NCBI RefSeq assembly: GCF_019393635.1 | Contig: NC_057866.1 | Coordinates: forward strand, 171,462,403-171,526,402 | Source: Dromiciops gliroides | Lineage: Eukaryota; Chordata; Mammalia; Microbiotheria; Microbiotheriidae | DNA length: 64,000 bases | Direction of reading: 5' to 3' | In this document: one piece after another, positions 31,828 to 43,207 of the stretch | Position numbering within the stretch: position 1 is the first letter of the stretch | Layout: the number at the start of each line of letters is the position of its first letter | Translations under genes and position numbers: made by a program | The notes under the pieces: model-generated | The model's input: only the letters and a program-made list of their open reading frames with translations | Told to the model about the DNA's origin: nothing | Databases searched by the model: none

Positions 31828-32390
31828 TGTGTTTTGGGATCTCCAGAGGTCCCCCACCCCTTGAAGGGATGATATTAAGATTGATTGGATTCACTTTGCT
31901 GATTAACTAACTTAAAGTCAACTTAATTAAAACCACACCTACCTGGAAGCCTGTTCCTCAGAGGGTGTGATCTCTGAACTCTGACCTCAGCATGTTCTGC
32001 TCATGGACCATCCTCAAGTCCAGTAAACCAATAGATTTGAATGATGCTGGCCAATTAATTAGGTTTGTGCATTGTGGAAGGGCCGTCTCTCCTTGGGACC
32101 CAGAGGAAGCTTCCTGGGAAAGACACACTCTCAGATGGGCTGGTGGTGGAGGACTTGGAAGATGAGGGAGCAAAGGCAGAGATTTTTTTCTCCTCTAGGC
32201 TAGATAGGCCTTTGTAACTTTCTGAGCAACTTGTTCTCTCTTTACTAATATTTGCTATGCTTTAAGAAATGCTTAACACCCAAAACTGGTGCTTTATAGG
32301 CAGCAATATGTTAGAAACCTGAGCTAATTTTCCCAAATCTTGCAACAGAAAGGAGACCACATAATATTTTAGACCCCACAAAACATTACA
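31828..32390 (+). repeat. LTR-like fossil in gene B intron 1
   Basis: Starts TGTGTTTTGGGATC. It shares the layout of the LTRs at 29747 and 63346 (CCCCCACCCCTTGAAG, a late TTTAAGAAATGCTTAAC, then an AGACCCCACAAAACATTACA-like end). Diverged; boundaries approximate. Confidence 0.5.
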
Positions 32391-32559
32391 AAACTGGACA
32401 AAGATTAATGTGAAAATATTACTAAATGTTCATTAAATGCTTGTAAAACACAGCAGTTTCACCCTTAATATAAAGAAAGAATTGTTGGAATTGTTAGGGC
32501 CATTTGAGTTGTTAAAATTTCAGAAAACGTTTCAACAGATGCTTCTTTTTTTCAATCTT

Positions 32560-33385
32560 AAAAATATTTTGTTTTTTAAAAATTATATATAAAGATAGTT
32601 TTCAACATTTGTTTTCAAAAGATTTTTAGTTCCAAATTTTTCTCCTCCTCCCTTTCCTCCCTCTTCCTAAGACAGAAAGCAAAGTGATATAGATTGTGTC
32701 ACAGTGGAAAGAGTACCAGCCCTGGAGTCAGGAGGACCTGAGTCCAAATCTGGCCTCAGACACTTAATACTAGCTGTGTGACCCTGGGCAAGTCCCTTAA
32801 CTGCAATTGCCTCACAAAAAAAGAAATATGTTATACGTACAATCAGATTAAACATATTTCTGCATGAATAGTGTTGTGAAAAAAGGATCCATACAGGAGG
32901 GGAAAATCTCAAAAAACAAAAACAAACAAAAACAAAAAGTATAAAGAGTTTTGCATTCATACACCACATTTCTTCTTTTTTTTTCTCGATGTAGAGATCA
33001 TTTTCCATTCAGAGTTGTTTGGAATTGTCTTGGATCATTGTATTGCTGAGAAGAGCTCAGCTATGACAGGTGATCATCACACAATGTTGCAGTTACTGTG
33101 GACAATGTCTTTCGGATCACTTCACTCAGCATCAGTCCACTTAAGTCTTTCCAGGTTTTTCTGAAATCTGCCTGCTCATCATTTCTTATTGCACAATAGT
33201 ATTACATTTCCCAATTGATGGGCATCCCCTCAATTTCCAATTCTTTGCCAACACAAAGAAAGCTGCTATAAATATTTCTGTACATGTGGGTCCTTTCCCC
33301 TTTTTTATGATCTCTTTGGGACACAGACCTAGTAGTGGTATAGTAGTAGTGGGTCAAAAGGATCCAACTGTGCATAACAGATGCC
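32560..33385 (-). mobile_element. L1 3' end, reverse, in gene B intron 1
   Basis: Reverse of an L1 tail: TTTTCAACATTTGTTTTC, then ATGGGCATCCCCTCAATTTC and GGACACAGACCTAGTAGTGG. The minus-strand ORF2 end reads GKELEIEGMPINW. A SINE is inserted at 32698. Confidence 0.72.
32698..32825 (+). repeat. MAR1-type SINE, head shortened
   Basis: Begins at GTGTCACAGTGGAAAGAGTA; core and A-tail are clear. Confidence 0.85.
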
Positions 33386-33696
33386 TCCCTTTTATTTCTA
33401 AAGATTATCTCCAAGAGAACTTAGGCATTGGTTAGACTTCCTGGTTGGAGGGGAGAGGTAGAAGCAGGGAGACAACTTAATCCATGAGGCTGGAAAAAGA
33501 GGGAAGGGGGCTTCTAAGTTCACTAGAATGGCTGATTCAGACTATTGTGGGTTTGGGAAAGAGAGCTTAAATTCTACAACCACAGATCTTTGAAGGCATG
33601 GTCTTTAGTCTACTTTGGCCTAGTTCATTCACTAATTTGCCCTTGCTTTTTTCTCTTTTCAACCTGAGTAAAATGATGCTTTTCTTTCAGAAGTGA

Positions 33697-33708
33697 GAAA
33701 CTGAAAGT
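33697..33708 (+). promoter_or_regulatory. ISRE-like motif, gene B
   Basis: GAAACTGAAAGT fits GAAANNGAAA, 7 bases into the 5' UTR of the RING exon (acceptor TTTCTTTCAG ends 33690). Conserved in position with gene A. Confidence 0.4.
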
Positions 33709-33813
33709 GTCCAGAGGACCCTAGGAGATAAATAAACACAAGGAGAGAAGGCTGAGGACCTATTCTCCATCACTTCCTGGAAATTGCATCAGTCTCTGTT
33801 CCTGCTTGGGAAC

Positions 33814-34224
33814 ATGGCTCATTTAGTTGAAAACCTCAAGGAAGAGCTGACCTGCTCTTTGTGCATGGAGTACTTCAACCACCCAGTAACCTTGGGCTGT
33901 GGCCATAGCTTTTGCCACCACTGCCTCCTCAGGAACTGGGGAGAAGTTGACCAACCCTGCCCTTGTCCTAAGTGCAAAAGACCCTTCCAGTTGAGAGACT
34001 TGGAGCGCAATCATTGTCTAGAAAAATTGTCCAGCATGACCAGGAATGTTGAACCCTACCTGCTGAAGATTAAAGAGGAAATCACTAAATGTGACAGGCA
34101 TGAAGCAGAGCAAAAGCTGTTCTGTGAGGAGGACCAAGTCCTTCTCTGTGAATTTTGCTTTCAAACCCCAGAACACAGCAGCCATACAATATGGCCTATA
34201 CAAAAGGCTGGACAGGATGCTAGG
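33814..34224 (+). CDS. Gene B RING and B-box2 exon
   Basis: 137 codons. RING ligands C14, C17, C29, H31, C34, C37, C51 and C54; B-box2 about residues 93-124 (CDRHEAEQKLFCEED, then CEFC and EHSSH). Complete ligand sets. Donor GTAAGT at 34225. Confidence 0.94.
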
Positions 34225-37200
34225 GTAAGTATTTCTATGGAGATTGTTGTTTTTGTTTATTTCTTGTTGTTTGTCCTGTTCCCAAAGAGGACCAAAGACA
34301 TCAGAAAGGTGGATTGCATTTAAGTGAGGCAGAGCTGTAGAGAATCACCAACCTCACTCACTCATCCAGAGCCTTCTGGGTCCAGTGGCAAGATATTGAT
34401 CATGAATACTGGAGATGGCACTGGATGCAGTGGGAGACTTTGGAATTTTTAAGTTTATGTCTTCCCCAGGTGTCAGTTCTTTTGAGGCCTCATCCACTTA
34501 GTGATTAACTCTTGATAAGAAATGTGGGAAGGAAATGACCTCTTTTACCCACTCAAAAAGAAGTCATCAAAGGAGGGGAAGACCTTGGGCTTTTCTGACT
34601 AAAACAGAAACAATTGCTATTTACACTCACTTTGAGCCATTAAACCCAAACAATGACACAACAGGTAAGGCCTGGACAATCAGGGAGAGACAGAGTGATT
34701 TTGGTTTAAGGCATGGTCAAGTAGCTCCATTTGAATCCCGTTGGACTTTATCAAAGCCTGGTTTTCCAGAGCCCTATTTCAAGAAATCATAAGTTAAGCT
34801 ACCTGGGACAAAAGAGTTAATTGGCCAGGTGTTTGTTTGTTTTAATGAAAGAATAAGTAAGGAATGAAACCCAAGATACCTTGTGAGGTTTCAGTGATCA
34901 AAATTCATATACCTTTGGATTTCTATGGAGAAGCAATTCAGAGAAGGAATTGCATTCCCTCACTCCCACTGGTGGTTCTTTTGAACAAATCATTTGTGTC
35001 AAATATAGCTGGGCTAAAAGCCATGGATCTTTTGAAGTTTCTGCATTAGCTGTACCTTTTAGCTCCAAGGTCACACACAGCAATAGGCACTTTTAAGAAT
35101 CACTGGCCTCTATGTCCTAATATGGTGGGGCTTTGCCGATCTACTCTAGGCAAGAGCATCATGGGTGAATTAATGGTGGTGCTTCCTTAGGACAAGCTCC
35201 AAAAGACTTTGGATTTTTGCTGGACACAAATGGAGACAGTTCAGAAGATACTGACTGAAGAGAGGAAGAAAGAGGATAGTTGCAAGGTAAGTATAGAGCT
35301 TCTTTCTATTGGAGTCAGATTCTTCAGGACAGTCTGAAGCTCCAAGGACAATCCCAAGGGAAAGTTTCTGGGCTCCCTTCTGGGAGGAGAAATTCATGCC
35401 AATTTTACCTCTTAAAAACTTTCAACTATAGAAAAAGTTATCCAGGAGAAGCACTGGGGTTTATGATTTCATTAGGAATTTTTGAATGAGCTAACTCCTC
35501 TGCCACCACAGGACCCGACTTTTCAGAAGTTTTAGTCTTAGAGAGTTGCCTGGCTACAGAGATGTTCTCTTCAAGGCCAAGTGGTCAGCAAGCAGCCCAC
35601 AAAAATTCCTGAGTTCAGCTGAACCAAATTAAAATGTAATTGAGAGGGGCAGCTAGGTGGCGCAGTGGATAAAGCACTGGCCCTGGATTCAGGAGCACCT
35701 GAGTTCAAATCTGGCCTCAGACACTTGACACTTACTAGCTGTGTGATCCTGGGCAAGTCACTTAACCCCCATTGCCCCGCAAAAAACAAAAAAACAAAAC
35801 AAACAAATAAACAAAATGTAATTGAGAAATATTTAGAAAAAAACAACAAAAGAAAATGCAATGCAACATGGATCATGTTAACTCGAAGTTTTCTGAGTCA
35901 ATATATACCCAGCAGGGATCCATTTCTATTTGATTTCAGCACAACTTCCATAGACCATCAAAAGGTCAATGGATTGAGACAGGCCCATTAGGTTATTATG
36001 TGCCAGAGGTAGAACCTGGAAGATCTGGTCTTCCTGACTGTGAAGACATCTCTTTATCCTATAAATTAACAGACCTCTTGATTTTGATGATAATAATAAT
36101 GTAGTTGGTATGGATAAAAACATGCTTATTTATGCACAAAGTCTCACTAATGAAGCAGAGATCAGGGCCATGTTTTCTTTTGGACATTGAAAAGCCTTTG
36201 AACCTCATCAAGACTAAGGTATTTACTTCTAGGAAAAGAACCATGCCTACAGAGAGAGTCTGACAGCAGAATACAAAAGATTCCATGAATTGCTGGAGCA
36301 AGAAGAAGAGGGTCATCTTGAAATGCTGGCCAGGCATGAAATTGACCACCTGAAGAGTATAAGAGAAAGTGAGGACAGACTCTCCAACCACCTTCAAAGC
36401 TTGAGAGAGGTGATCACAGATGTTGAGAAAAATTGCCAGAAACCCAACATCCAGCTTCTGCAGGTAAGAACTGGAAATTGTCTAATAATCCAATAACACT
36501 TGACTGAGCCAGTTCCCTAAGATCTCCAAAGCCTGGAGAAGAATGAGCAAATAACAAATGAAATTAATTGCAGTATCTAGGAATCTGGTTGCTTCTTAGT
36601 TTACACAGTATTCTAAGAGTCTTGGTCCTCAGATATCCAAGAGTACAATAGAGAAGGAAAAGATCATGACTTGGGTGTTCTCCTCAGCTTAAATTGGGTC
36701 TAAAAATATGGCAGCTAAAACAATTAAAAAAAAAAACCCTTCGAAAATGTCAACCACCAGATTTCCTAATTCAAAAATCCTAGTAGACCATGAGCATTTA
36801 GTATGAAGGCAAACACCCTGGTGCTGACTCTTCGTAGAAGTTGTGGTAAAAAATATTTGTGGTAAAGATTAATATCTAAAGTTTTAGCTGAATCATTTGG
36901 GAGGGGCCACACCTGGCCCACCCTGATACTGGACATACTACCAAGCAGCTTTTGAAGGACCTCCCCTTTTGGGGAGGAAAACTCCACTGGAAGGGAGAGG
37001 TAACTTCCCGTGGGCAGCTTGTTAAAAAGCTTGCAGTCTTTCGGCATGGAGAGCAGTCTCTGGCAGCACTCAGCTGGTTGTTGGAACATGTGTTTCACGC
37101 TCTGTGTTGGGCATGCTGGTTCTCAGTCTGGTGGTGTTCGGGGACATGGTGAGTTTAAGCCTAAATTCCATAGGCTAAGCTTAGAGCTAAAACTATCCAG

Positions 37201-38974
37201 CTGTATTTCTACTTCCTTATTTCCCTAATTGGTTTCACCTTTGTGGTCTAATTAACTCCCAAGTAATAAAACCTGATCCTTTATGAACTAAAGCTCAGAG
37301 GCTCCTTTTCTTATTGGCCTGGGAAGAATATATGAAAGGGAAAGTTCAGAGGGGAGATTAATGCTCCCTATATCCAATTTTGGCCCTCACAAGGTATAGG
37401 ACACATCCAACCATTCCTAGGAGTAGAACATGTTCCTAATATTGATCATGTGACCCCCCCCCCCCACTGGAAATCAATATATATTGTACATGCTCTGGTT
37501 CAGAAGGCAAGGGTCTAACTCCTATATTTTATGAAAAAACGAGAGAAATGTGTTAGAAATCAAACAAGGGTGTAAGCAAAAGGTCCTTGAGCTTTCCACA
37601 TCTGGACAATTCTTTTGAGGAAAATCTCCAGACACAATGAGTGTAGGTCAGTGAAGTTCATGGGAAATGAGAGTCAATTATATTCAGTACTTGTTATTTA
37701 GTGGGCAAAATGGAGAATCACAGCACAGAAGTGCCAGTGTATATGGCATAGCAAAGTCTAGCACTCACTTCCTCTTCTCTTTCTCCACAGGTGGTAGGAG
37801 ATACACTGAAAAGGTAAGATTTAATTTGGGGTCTCGGAGGGCAAGAACAGCAGGAGGTTTGTGCATGGAAATATATAGAGGCGCTATGGAATAATGTACT
37901 AATTAGATGGAGGATTTGTCTGACAGGAAGAAGGGCAGTGAGACCAAGTGCCTGTGCCCATCACTGAGGTTAAATGTATTTGTATTCTTTGCAGGTCTGA
38001 GTCACTCTTGGGTCATGTTCCAGACACTGTCAGCACTCCAAGGATCTCCTTTCATTATACTTTGATGTGTGAAATACTGACATACTTCAAAGGTGAGAAT
38101 CTTCACTGATAACAATGAACTTACATTTCAAAGGACCCATAGTATTCCTCAAGGACTTGATTAATGGAGGTTGAATGGGTTTGCATCCAGGGAAGCCTTG
38201 AAATTTTCTCAGTCCCCAGCAACCCCCCACCTCCTGCCAGAGTAGCTACAGGACAGCCAGAGGAGCCCCCAAATCATTACTTTGTTATGATGCAGAGATA
38301 TTTGTTTCTACAAAATTTGCTCATAGGTAGAGAAAAGCTGGAATAGTGGGGACCCTGTGCTATACCTACCTATCTATCTATCTATCTATCTAGATCTAGA
38401 AGAACTAAACCTCTCAAATGCTTGTTCTCTTTTATTTTCAGTGGATGTGACCCTGGATATTGAAAGTGCCTGTCCATATCTCATTGTATCTGAGGATCTG
38501 AAAACTGTTGTACATGGAGGCCACCAGCAGGCTGTGACTTTCACACCTGATCGATTTAAAGAGAGTATCATTTTGGGGAGTCAGATCTTCATATCTGGAA
38601 CACACTACTGGGAGGTTGATGTGGGAGACAGTAGGCAATGGACAGTTGGTGTATGCAGGGAGTCACTGAGGAGAGATGTCAATGTTCCCTGTGATGAAGA
38701 TGCATTACTTCTGTCATACATTCAATGTGGAGATGTGTACACTATCAGGACCACTCCCCCCTACTTCGAACATTCAATCTCTGTCCCTATCCATAGGGTT
38801 GGCATTTTGCTGGATTGTGCTGAAGGGACCATCTCATTTTATGATGCCTTGAGGAAATGTTTAATCTATCATTTCCCTCACTTTTCTTTCTCTGAGCCTC
38901 TTCGACCCCTCTTTTCTCCTTGTCCTGCAGAAGGGGAAGAGAGTGGAATCCCAATGATTCTCATGTCTTTATAA
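33814..38974 (+). CDS. Gene B: TRIM (RING/B-box/coiled-coil/SPRY), intact
   Basis: Coding exons 33814-34224, 35191-35286, 36233-36463, 37791-37813, 37995-38092 and 38442-38974 sum to 1389 bp of sense codons, 463 aa, with every junction in frame and GT/AG. The RING exon starts with 5' UTR at 33691; the ATG at 33814 is the first in that exon and has context AACATGG. Family role: RING E3 ubiquitin ligase that dimerises by its coiled coil and binds targets through PRY-SPRY; the target cannot be told. Exon pattern (96, 231, 23, 98) matches TRIM43/48/49/60-like genes. It lies between relics 1 and 2 on the same strand. The likely poly-A signal is at 39937. Promoter and exon 1 lie at 31.0-31.16 kb, so intron 1 is about 2.5 kb. 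Confidence 0.92.
34250..34575 (+). repeat. Dispersed repeat, unnamed
   Basis: Contains CCCAAAGAGGACCAAAGACA, TTTAAGTGAGGCAGAGCTGT, GGGTCCAGTGGCAAGATATT and GGATGCAGTGGGAGACTTTG, a phrase set I recognise as recurring in marsupial genomes. I cannot name the family with certainty. Not present in the matching intron of genes A or C. Confidence 0.5.
35191..35286 (+). CDS. Gene B coiled-coil exon 1 (96 bp)
   Basis: Acceptor CTTCCTTAG, donor GTAAGT. Encodes DKLQKTLDFCWTQMETVQ to EDSCK. Confidence 0.9.
35647..35812 (+). repeat. MAR1-type SINE
   Basis: Full copy with AAC-rich tail. Target duplication AAAATGTAATTGAGA on both sides. In the intron between the two coiled-coil exons. Confidence 0.92.
36233..36463 (+). 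CDS. Gene B coiled-coil exon 2 (231 bp)
   Basis: Acceptor TTCTAG, donor GTAAGA. 77 codons with strong heptads (HLEMLARHEIDHLKSIRESE, LSNHLQSLREV), ending NIQLLQ. Confidence 0.92.
36697..37395 (+). repeat. LTR-like sequence in gene B intron
   Basis: Long non-coding block absent from genes A and C, with AGTAATAAAACCTGATCC as a poly-A-like signal and a late TTTTGGCCCTCACAAGG that could be an LTR end plus primer-binding region. Boundaries and family uncertain. Confidence 0.35.
37791..37813 (+). CDS. Gene B 23-bp micro-exon
   Basis: Acceptor CTCCACAG, donor GTAAGA. Encodes VVGDTLK plus two bases. Confidence 0.9.
37995..38092 (+). CDS. Gene B linker exon (98 bp)
   Basis: Acceptor TTGCAG, donor GTGAGA. 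Encodes SESLLGHVPDTVSTPRISFH and onward to LTYFK. Confidence 0.9.
38365..38397. repeat. (ATCT)n microsatellite at SPRY acceptor
   Basis: ATCT repeats end about 45 bp before the acceptor of the SPRY exon. Gene C has a TATG/TATT repeat in the same place. Confidence 0.9.
38442..38974 (+). CDS. Gene B PRY-SPRY exon
   Basis: Acceptor TATTTTCAG. PRY: VDVTLDIESACPYLIVSED. SPRY: LGSQIF, HYWEVDVGDSRQWTVGVC, RVGILLDCAEG, LFSPCPAEGEE. Stop TAA at 38972-38974. Confidence 0.94.
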
Positions 38975-39006
38975 GATTACTACCTAAAATAGCTGCTTCT
39001 TTGAGT

Positions 39007-39160
39007 TCCTTCCTTCCTTCCTTCCTTCCTTCCTTCCTTCCTTCCTTCCTTCCTTCCTTCCTTCCTTCCTTCCTTCCTTCCTTCCTTCCTTCCTTCCTTC
39101 CTTCCTTCCTTCCTTCCTTCCTTCCTTCCTTCCTTCCTTCCTTCCTTCCTTCCTTCCTTC

Positions 39161-39246
<86 letters not shown>

Positions 39247-39325
39247 CCTTTACCTCCTTCCTTCCTCTCTTTCTTTCTTTTTTCTGTCTACCTATCTGCC
39301 TGCTTCCCTCCCTTCCTTCCTTTTT
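39007..39325. repeat. (TTCC)n and (TTTC)n microsatellite
   Basis: About 155 bp of pure TTCC followed by about 85 bp of TTTC, then imperfect CT-rich sequence. It starts 33 bp after the gene B stop, inside the 3' UTR. It probably grew from the tail of the reverse SINE that follows. Confidence 0.95.
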
Positions 39326-39455
39326 TTGAGGCAACTGAGGTAAATTGACTTGCCCAGGGCCACACAACTAATAAATATCTGAGGCCAGATTTGAATGCTG
39401 GTCTTCCTGACTTCAGGGCAGGCACTCTTTTCATTATGTCATCTAATTGTCACTT
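39326..39455 (-). repeat. MAR1-type SINE, reverse, old
   Basis: TTGAGGCAACTGAGGTAAAT, TTGCCCAGGGCCACACAACT, then GATTTGAATGCTGGTCTTCC. More diverged than most copies here. Confidence 0.8.
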
Positions 39456-39936
39456 TCTTAGACATTTCCAAAGAGACACTGTTCTAAGTCTAATATGTGT
39501 CTGGTCTACTCTGGGTACTGTTCATGATGTGTGATTTCAAAGCACCTATTGGGCGATTGGTAGGGAAACATTATTTAGTACCAATAATGATTTATCAAAG
39601 GAGCCTCTTCAGAAAGACAACTATCCTCCAATATAAATACCCAGGCAGCCATCAAGTAGGCCTGCTCAAAATCTGGTGTTATAGTTGGTTCAAGTCAAAC
39701 TTTGCCATTTAATAGATGCATTGCTTTGAAGACACAAGATAAGGTTGTTTTTGTGTTTTTCCACTCAAGATATGAGTATAGTTTCACCTTCACCACGTAG
39801 TGTCAAAGGGTGATTATAAGACTCAAATGATATAATGTATCTAAAGTCCTGTGTAAGTGTAAAATCCAATGTAAAATGATGTTAATGTCTGTGATTTGTA
39901 GAAGAAATCTTCTCCAATAATGAGCTGTTGCCTTTC

Positions 39937-39942
39937 AATAAA
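39937..39942 (+). other. Gene B polyadenylation signal
   Basis: AATAAA in a stretch (TTGCCTTTCAATAAAGATG) about 965 bp after the stop. The intervening UTR holds the microsatellite and SINE. Relic 1 keeps the surrounding sequence. Confidence 0.5.
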
Positions 39943-40109
39943 GATGTGGAACCATCATTTTGTATCTCATTCAAATTTGGGGGAAATGACTTAGTGTTTC
40001 ATCTCTATTATGTCAGGAGCTTCGTGATGATCATGGTCAGCATATATTTGGGGGAGGCAGAAAATAGAAACTCCAGTTGTGGCCCCTGCTTATTCAGGTC
40101 TATGATGAG

Positions 40110-40620
40110 ATAAAGGAAAAAGTGGGGATGTGATCATGGGAGATTTGAGCACTGAGGAATCACTCTTTCAGGGGATCTTTAGTGGACATGGACCACAAGA
40201 CACAGCTCTGTTAGGATTGAACCCAGGCTACAATCTATGAGAAACAGAGATCTGCCTAATGTGTGGGCCTGAGAATCCAGGCAAAAAGCAAAGCAACAAT
40301 AAATTAACAATTTAAAGGCTGTGAAAATAAAGCCAGAATTTCACAAGGCTTAGTAATTTTTACTCTAAAAGACTGTAGGTCTTTGAACATTATATTTTGA
40401 AGAGCAAAGAGCAGGGGTTGTCAACAAACAATTACCCTGCAAAGTTGAATATAATCCTGAATGGAAACAAACATGGACATTTGATAACTGAAAGAATTTC
40501 AGTTGTTTGTAACAAAAAGGATAGAACTCAATGAAAAAATTGATATAAAAGATCCAGGAGAAATATAAGGAAAACATTAAAGATTAATTTTAAGGCATTC
40601 ACTAAGTCAAACTCTTTGCT
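40110..40620. other. No feature recognised
   Basis: No ORF or repeat family that I can support between the gene B 3' flank and the retroviral mosaic. Confidence 0.4.
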
Positions 40621-41505
40621 TATTTCACATATATTTTACGAACACACACACACACACACATATTAGGAGGTCATAATGTGGGGTCAGTACATGAAAAATC
40701 AGGGATCCAGAGAGGACAATAGCCCACCAACCCACCGACCCAAGGAATGCCCATAGCTGATGTTTGATATGGGCAATAGGGAATTGGGGCATAGGAAACT
40801 GAATGATGGACTTAAGGCAGGACAAGTCAAGATAGAGGCCATGATGTGGTTTCCCAAAGATTTTACATAGTGGAGAGTAAACTGAAGTTTGTCTGGGGTT
40901 GCGGGGGTGGGAGCTTATGGCCTCATGTTGACAATTCTTTGAGAAGATTGATGGCATCCTTAACCAGAACCTCAAGGGAGGAGAAACAGAAAAGCAGGTT
41001 ACCAACAGACTATAACAAAACAGTCTTTTTAAAGTCTAAAGAGGAGAGGGCTTGTTTTAACCACTGGGAAGCTCAGTAAATCCTTGTTTGAGGTTGTTGG
41101 GGGGATTTGCAACCTGGAACAAGGGTGGGGGGGTAGTTCGCCCAACAAATTGGAGGCTGATCATGAATCTTGTAAAATAAAAAAGAGCTTTATCAGGGCA
41201 GGGGAATAATGGCCAGGGTACAGATCACCATGTTGACTGTCCCACTGGAGTAAGAGAAGACCTGGTCTTTTCTTAGATGTTTACAAAACAAAGGAAGGGA
41301 AGGGAAGGGCAAGATAACTGTAAGAGGATCTTTGAATAATGGGGCATCAATAGGATATGCAGCATTCATCCATATCCTGCAAATCATCTTGCAGTCTTTG
41401 ATATTGCTTATCACCCTACCAAGGTCATGCTCAGCCCCACCTTCTCCCTGATGTACTTTTCCCATGATTCCTTGGGGGTTGGGATCTTTAGGTTTCTTGG
41501 GGTCT

Positions 41506-41950
41506 GTGAGAGAAAAACAATTCTTCTCAATAATTCTCAGGAACTCAGCAGTGATGTGACAAAGGCTCTTTTATTTCCTTTTTGTGAAAAGGAGGCATCC
41601 TAGTGTGGAGCTAGTGGGTGCAAAGAAAGGGGGCTCACAGGTCCTGTTTTATATGCTAGTCCCCAAGGCCAATGTACCCTCCCCTTTTTCACCATTGGTC
41701 CGATTACTCAAGGGTTACAATCTACCCACAAAAACTAGCTAATCAGAATGCAGTATTCTCACCCCTCTTCCTTATATGGGTATAACTCAGGACTGGACCC
41801 TACTGAGACCAGGGCTCCTTGAACCATGTGATTTTGTTAGCCAGAGGGAGAGCAGGAGATCTGAGAGCTTTGTCCTACAAACAAGTCAGGAGGAGTATGA
41901 TTGACTGTTATATCCTCATTGATAGAAGACAACTACGTATTTTCTCACAA
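41506..41950 (-). repeat. LTR in the mosaic
   Basis: On the minus strand it starts TGTGAGAAAATACGTAGTTG and has GGAAATAAAAGAGCC, ending CTCTCACA. A stretch near its start recurs at about 42970-43085 (CTTTGTCCTACAAACA, GTCAGGAGGAGTAT), showing a second LTR copy. Confidence 0.62.
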
Positions 41951-41969
41951 TCCCTCCTCTTTATTTTTC

Positions 41970-42114
41970 CTTTTTTTTTTTCAGGGCAATGGGGGTTAAG
42001 TGACTTTCCCATGGTCACCCAGTTAGTAAGTATCCAGTGTCTGATGCTGGATTTGAACTCAGATCCTCCTGAATCCAGGGCTGGTGCTTTATCCACTGTG
42101 CCACCTAGCTGCCC
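41970..42114 (-). repeat. MAR1-type SINE, reverse
   Basis: Poly-T then reverse core to head. Target duplication CCCTCCTCTTTATTTTT on both sides. Inserted in the retroviral mosaic. Confidence 0.92.
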
Positions 42115-43207
42115 CTCCTCCTCTTTATTTTTTTACTACTGGGCTACTCTCATTCCATGTATCTCCTCTGCCTCTTCGTCTAAATCTGTGAATATTAGCA
42201 TTTGAATGTTTGCCTTTACTTTCCCAAATGTAGCTACTCTGCCAAATTCCATTATTTTATCACATCTTCCACCACAATACCACCATAGGTCAGCTTCAGG
42301 GAGGATCAGGGATGAAAAATCTACCGAGTTGTTCTCAGTTACTTCCCATGTTTGGACATCACTCATATTATCCAAGACCAGAAAACCTTCTCTCACCTGT
42401 CTGGAGAGACAGGAAGGATGGTTTCCTGGGACTCCAACAAATGTGGGTATGATCTTTTCTGTGGTCCTTTTTATTATGGGGAAGAGTAGCTCCAAATCCC
42501 TGCAACTCTCATTGTTTGCTGAACATATTCTGGTATAATTGAAGGATACACAGAAACCTCTCCAGGCTAAAATCTGGACTTAGAGTATGGGCAGCTGGTC
42601 TTCCCAAAGTGCTGACCCATTCCATCTGAGTATTTGAATCTCCAAACCCAGTCTCTGTTTCTGCTGTCTATCTCATATCCTTAACTTCAGTGGCCTGTAA
42701 CTCAGGAGTTTCAGTGTTTCCTAATTTCCCCTCTGGACTCGGAGAGGTTATTTCTGGAGATAGGGGGATGTAGGATCCATGGGATTTTCAAAGGATATTC
42801 CTCTTCTTTCTATGGGGTCAGTTCCTCCTTCAGATGCCCATATAGCAAATCCATATGTTACAAAGGTCAGTCTATTTGGGTCACATTTTGATACTCATCT
42901 CCCTGGATACTTCCCTTAGTGTTATAAATTGGTTCTGGGCACATGTATCTCTCATAATCTCTAATCTTCTTGTTAGCCAGGGTGGGAGGATGGGATCTGA
43001 GACCTTTGTCCTACAAACAGGTCAGGAGGAGTATTTTTGAGAGTTATATACTCATTGAGAGGCGACAACTACCCATTTTCTCACAGGGTCTCACTGCATT
43101 CTCACATCATTCTCCCCTCTCTTTATTTCTGGGGAGAAAGGGGAAAAGTTCCATCTTCTGTAGCTTCTTCAAGACTGAAAAATAGGGCATAGAAATGTCC
43201 CTGTCTA

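Noticed and set aside
38920-39348. Long open frame of SFLP repeats after gene B
   Set aside because: It is a translation of the TTCC/TTTC microsatellite in the gene B 3' UTR, open only because the repeat has no stop.
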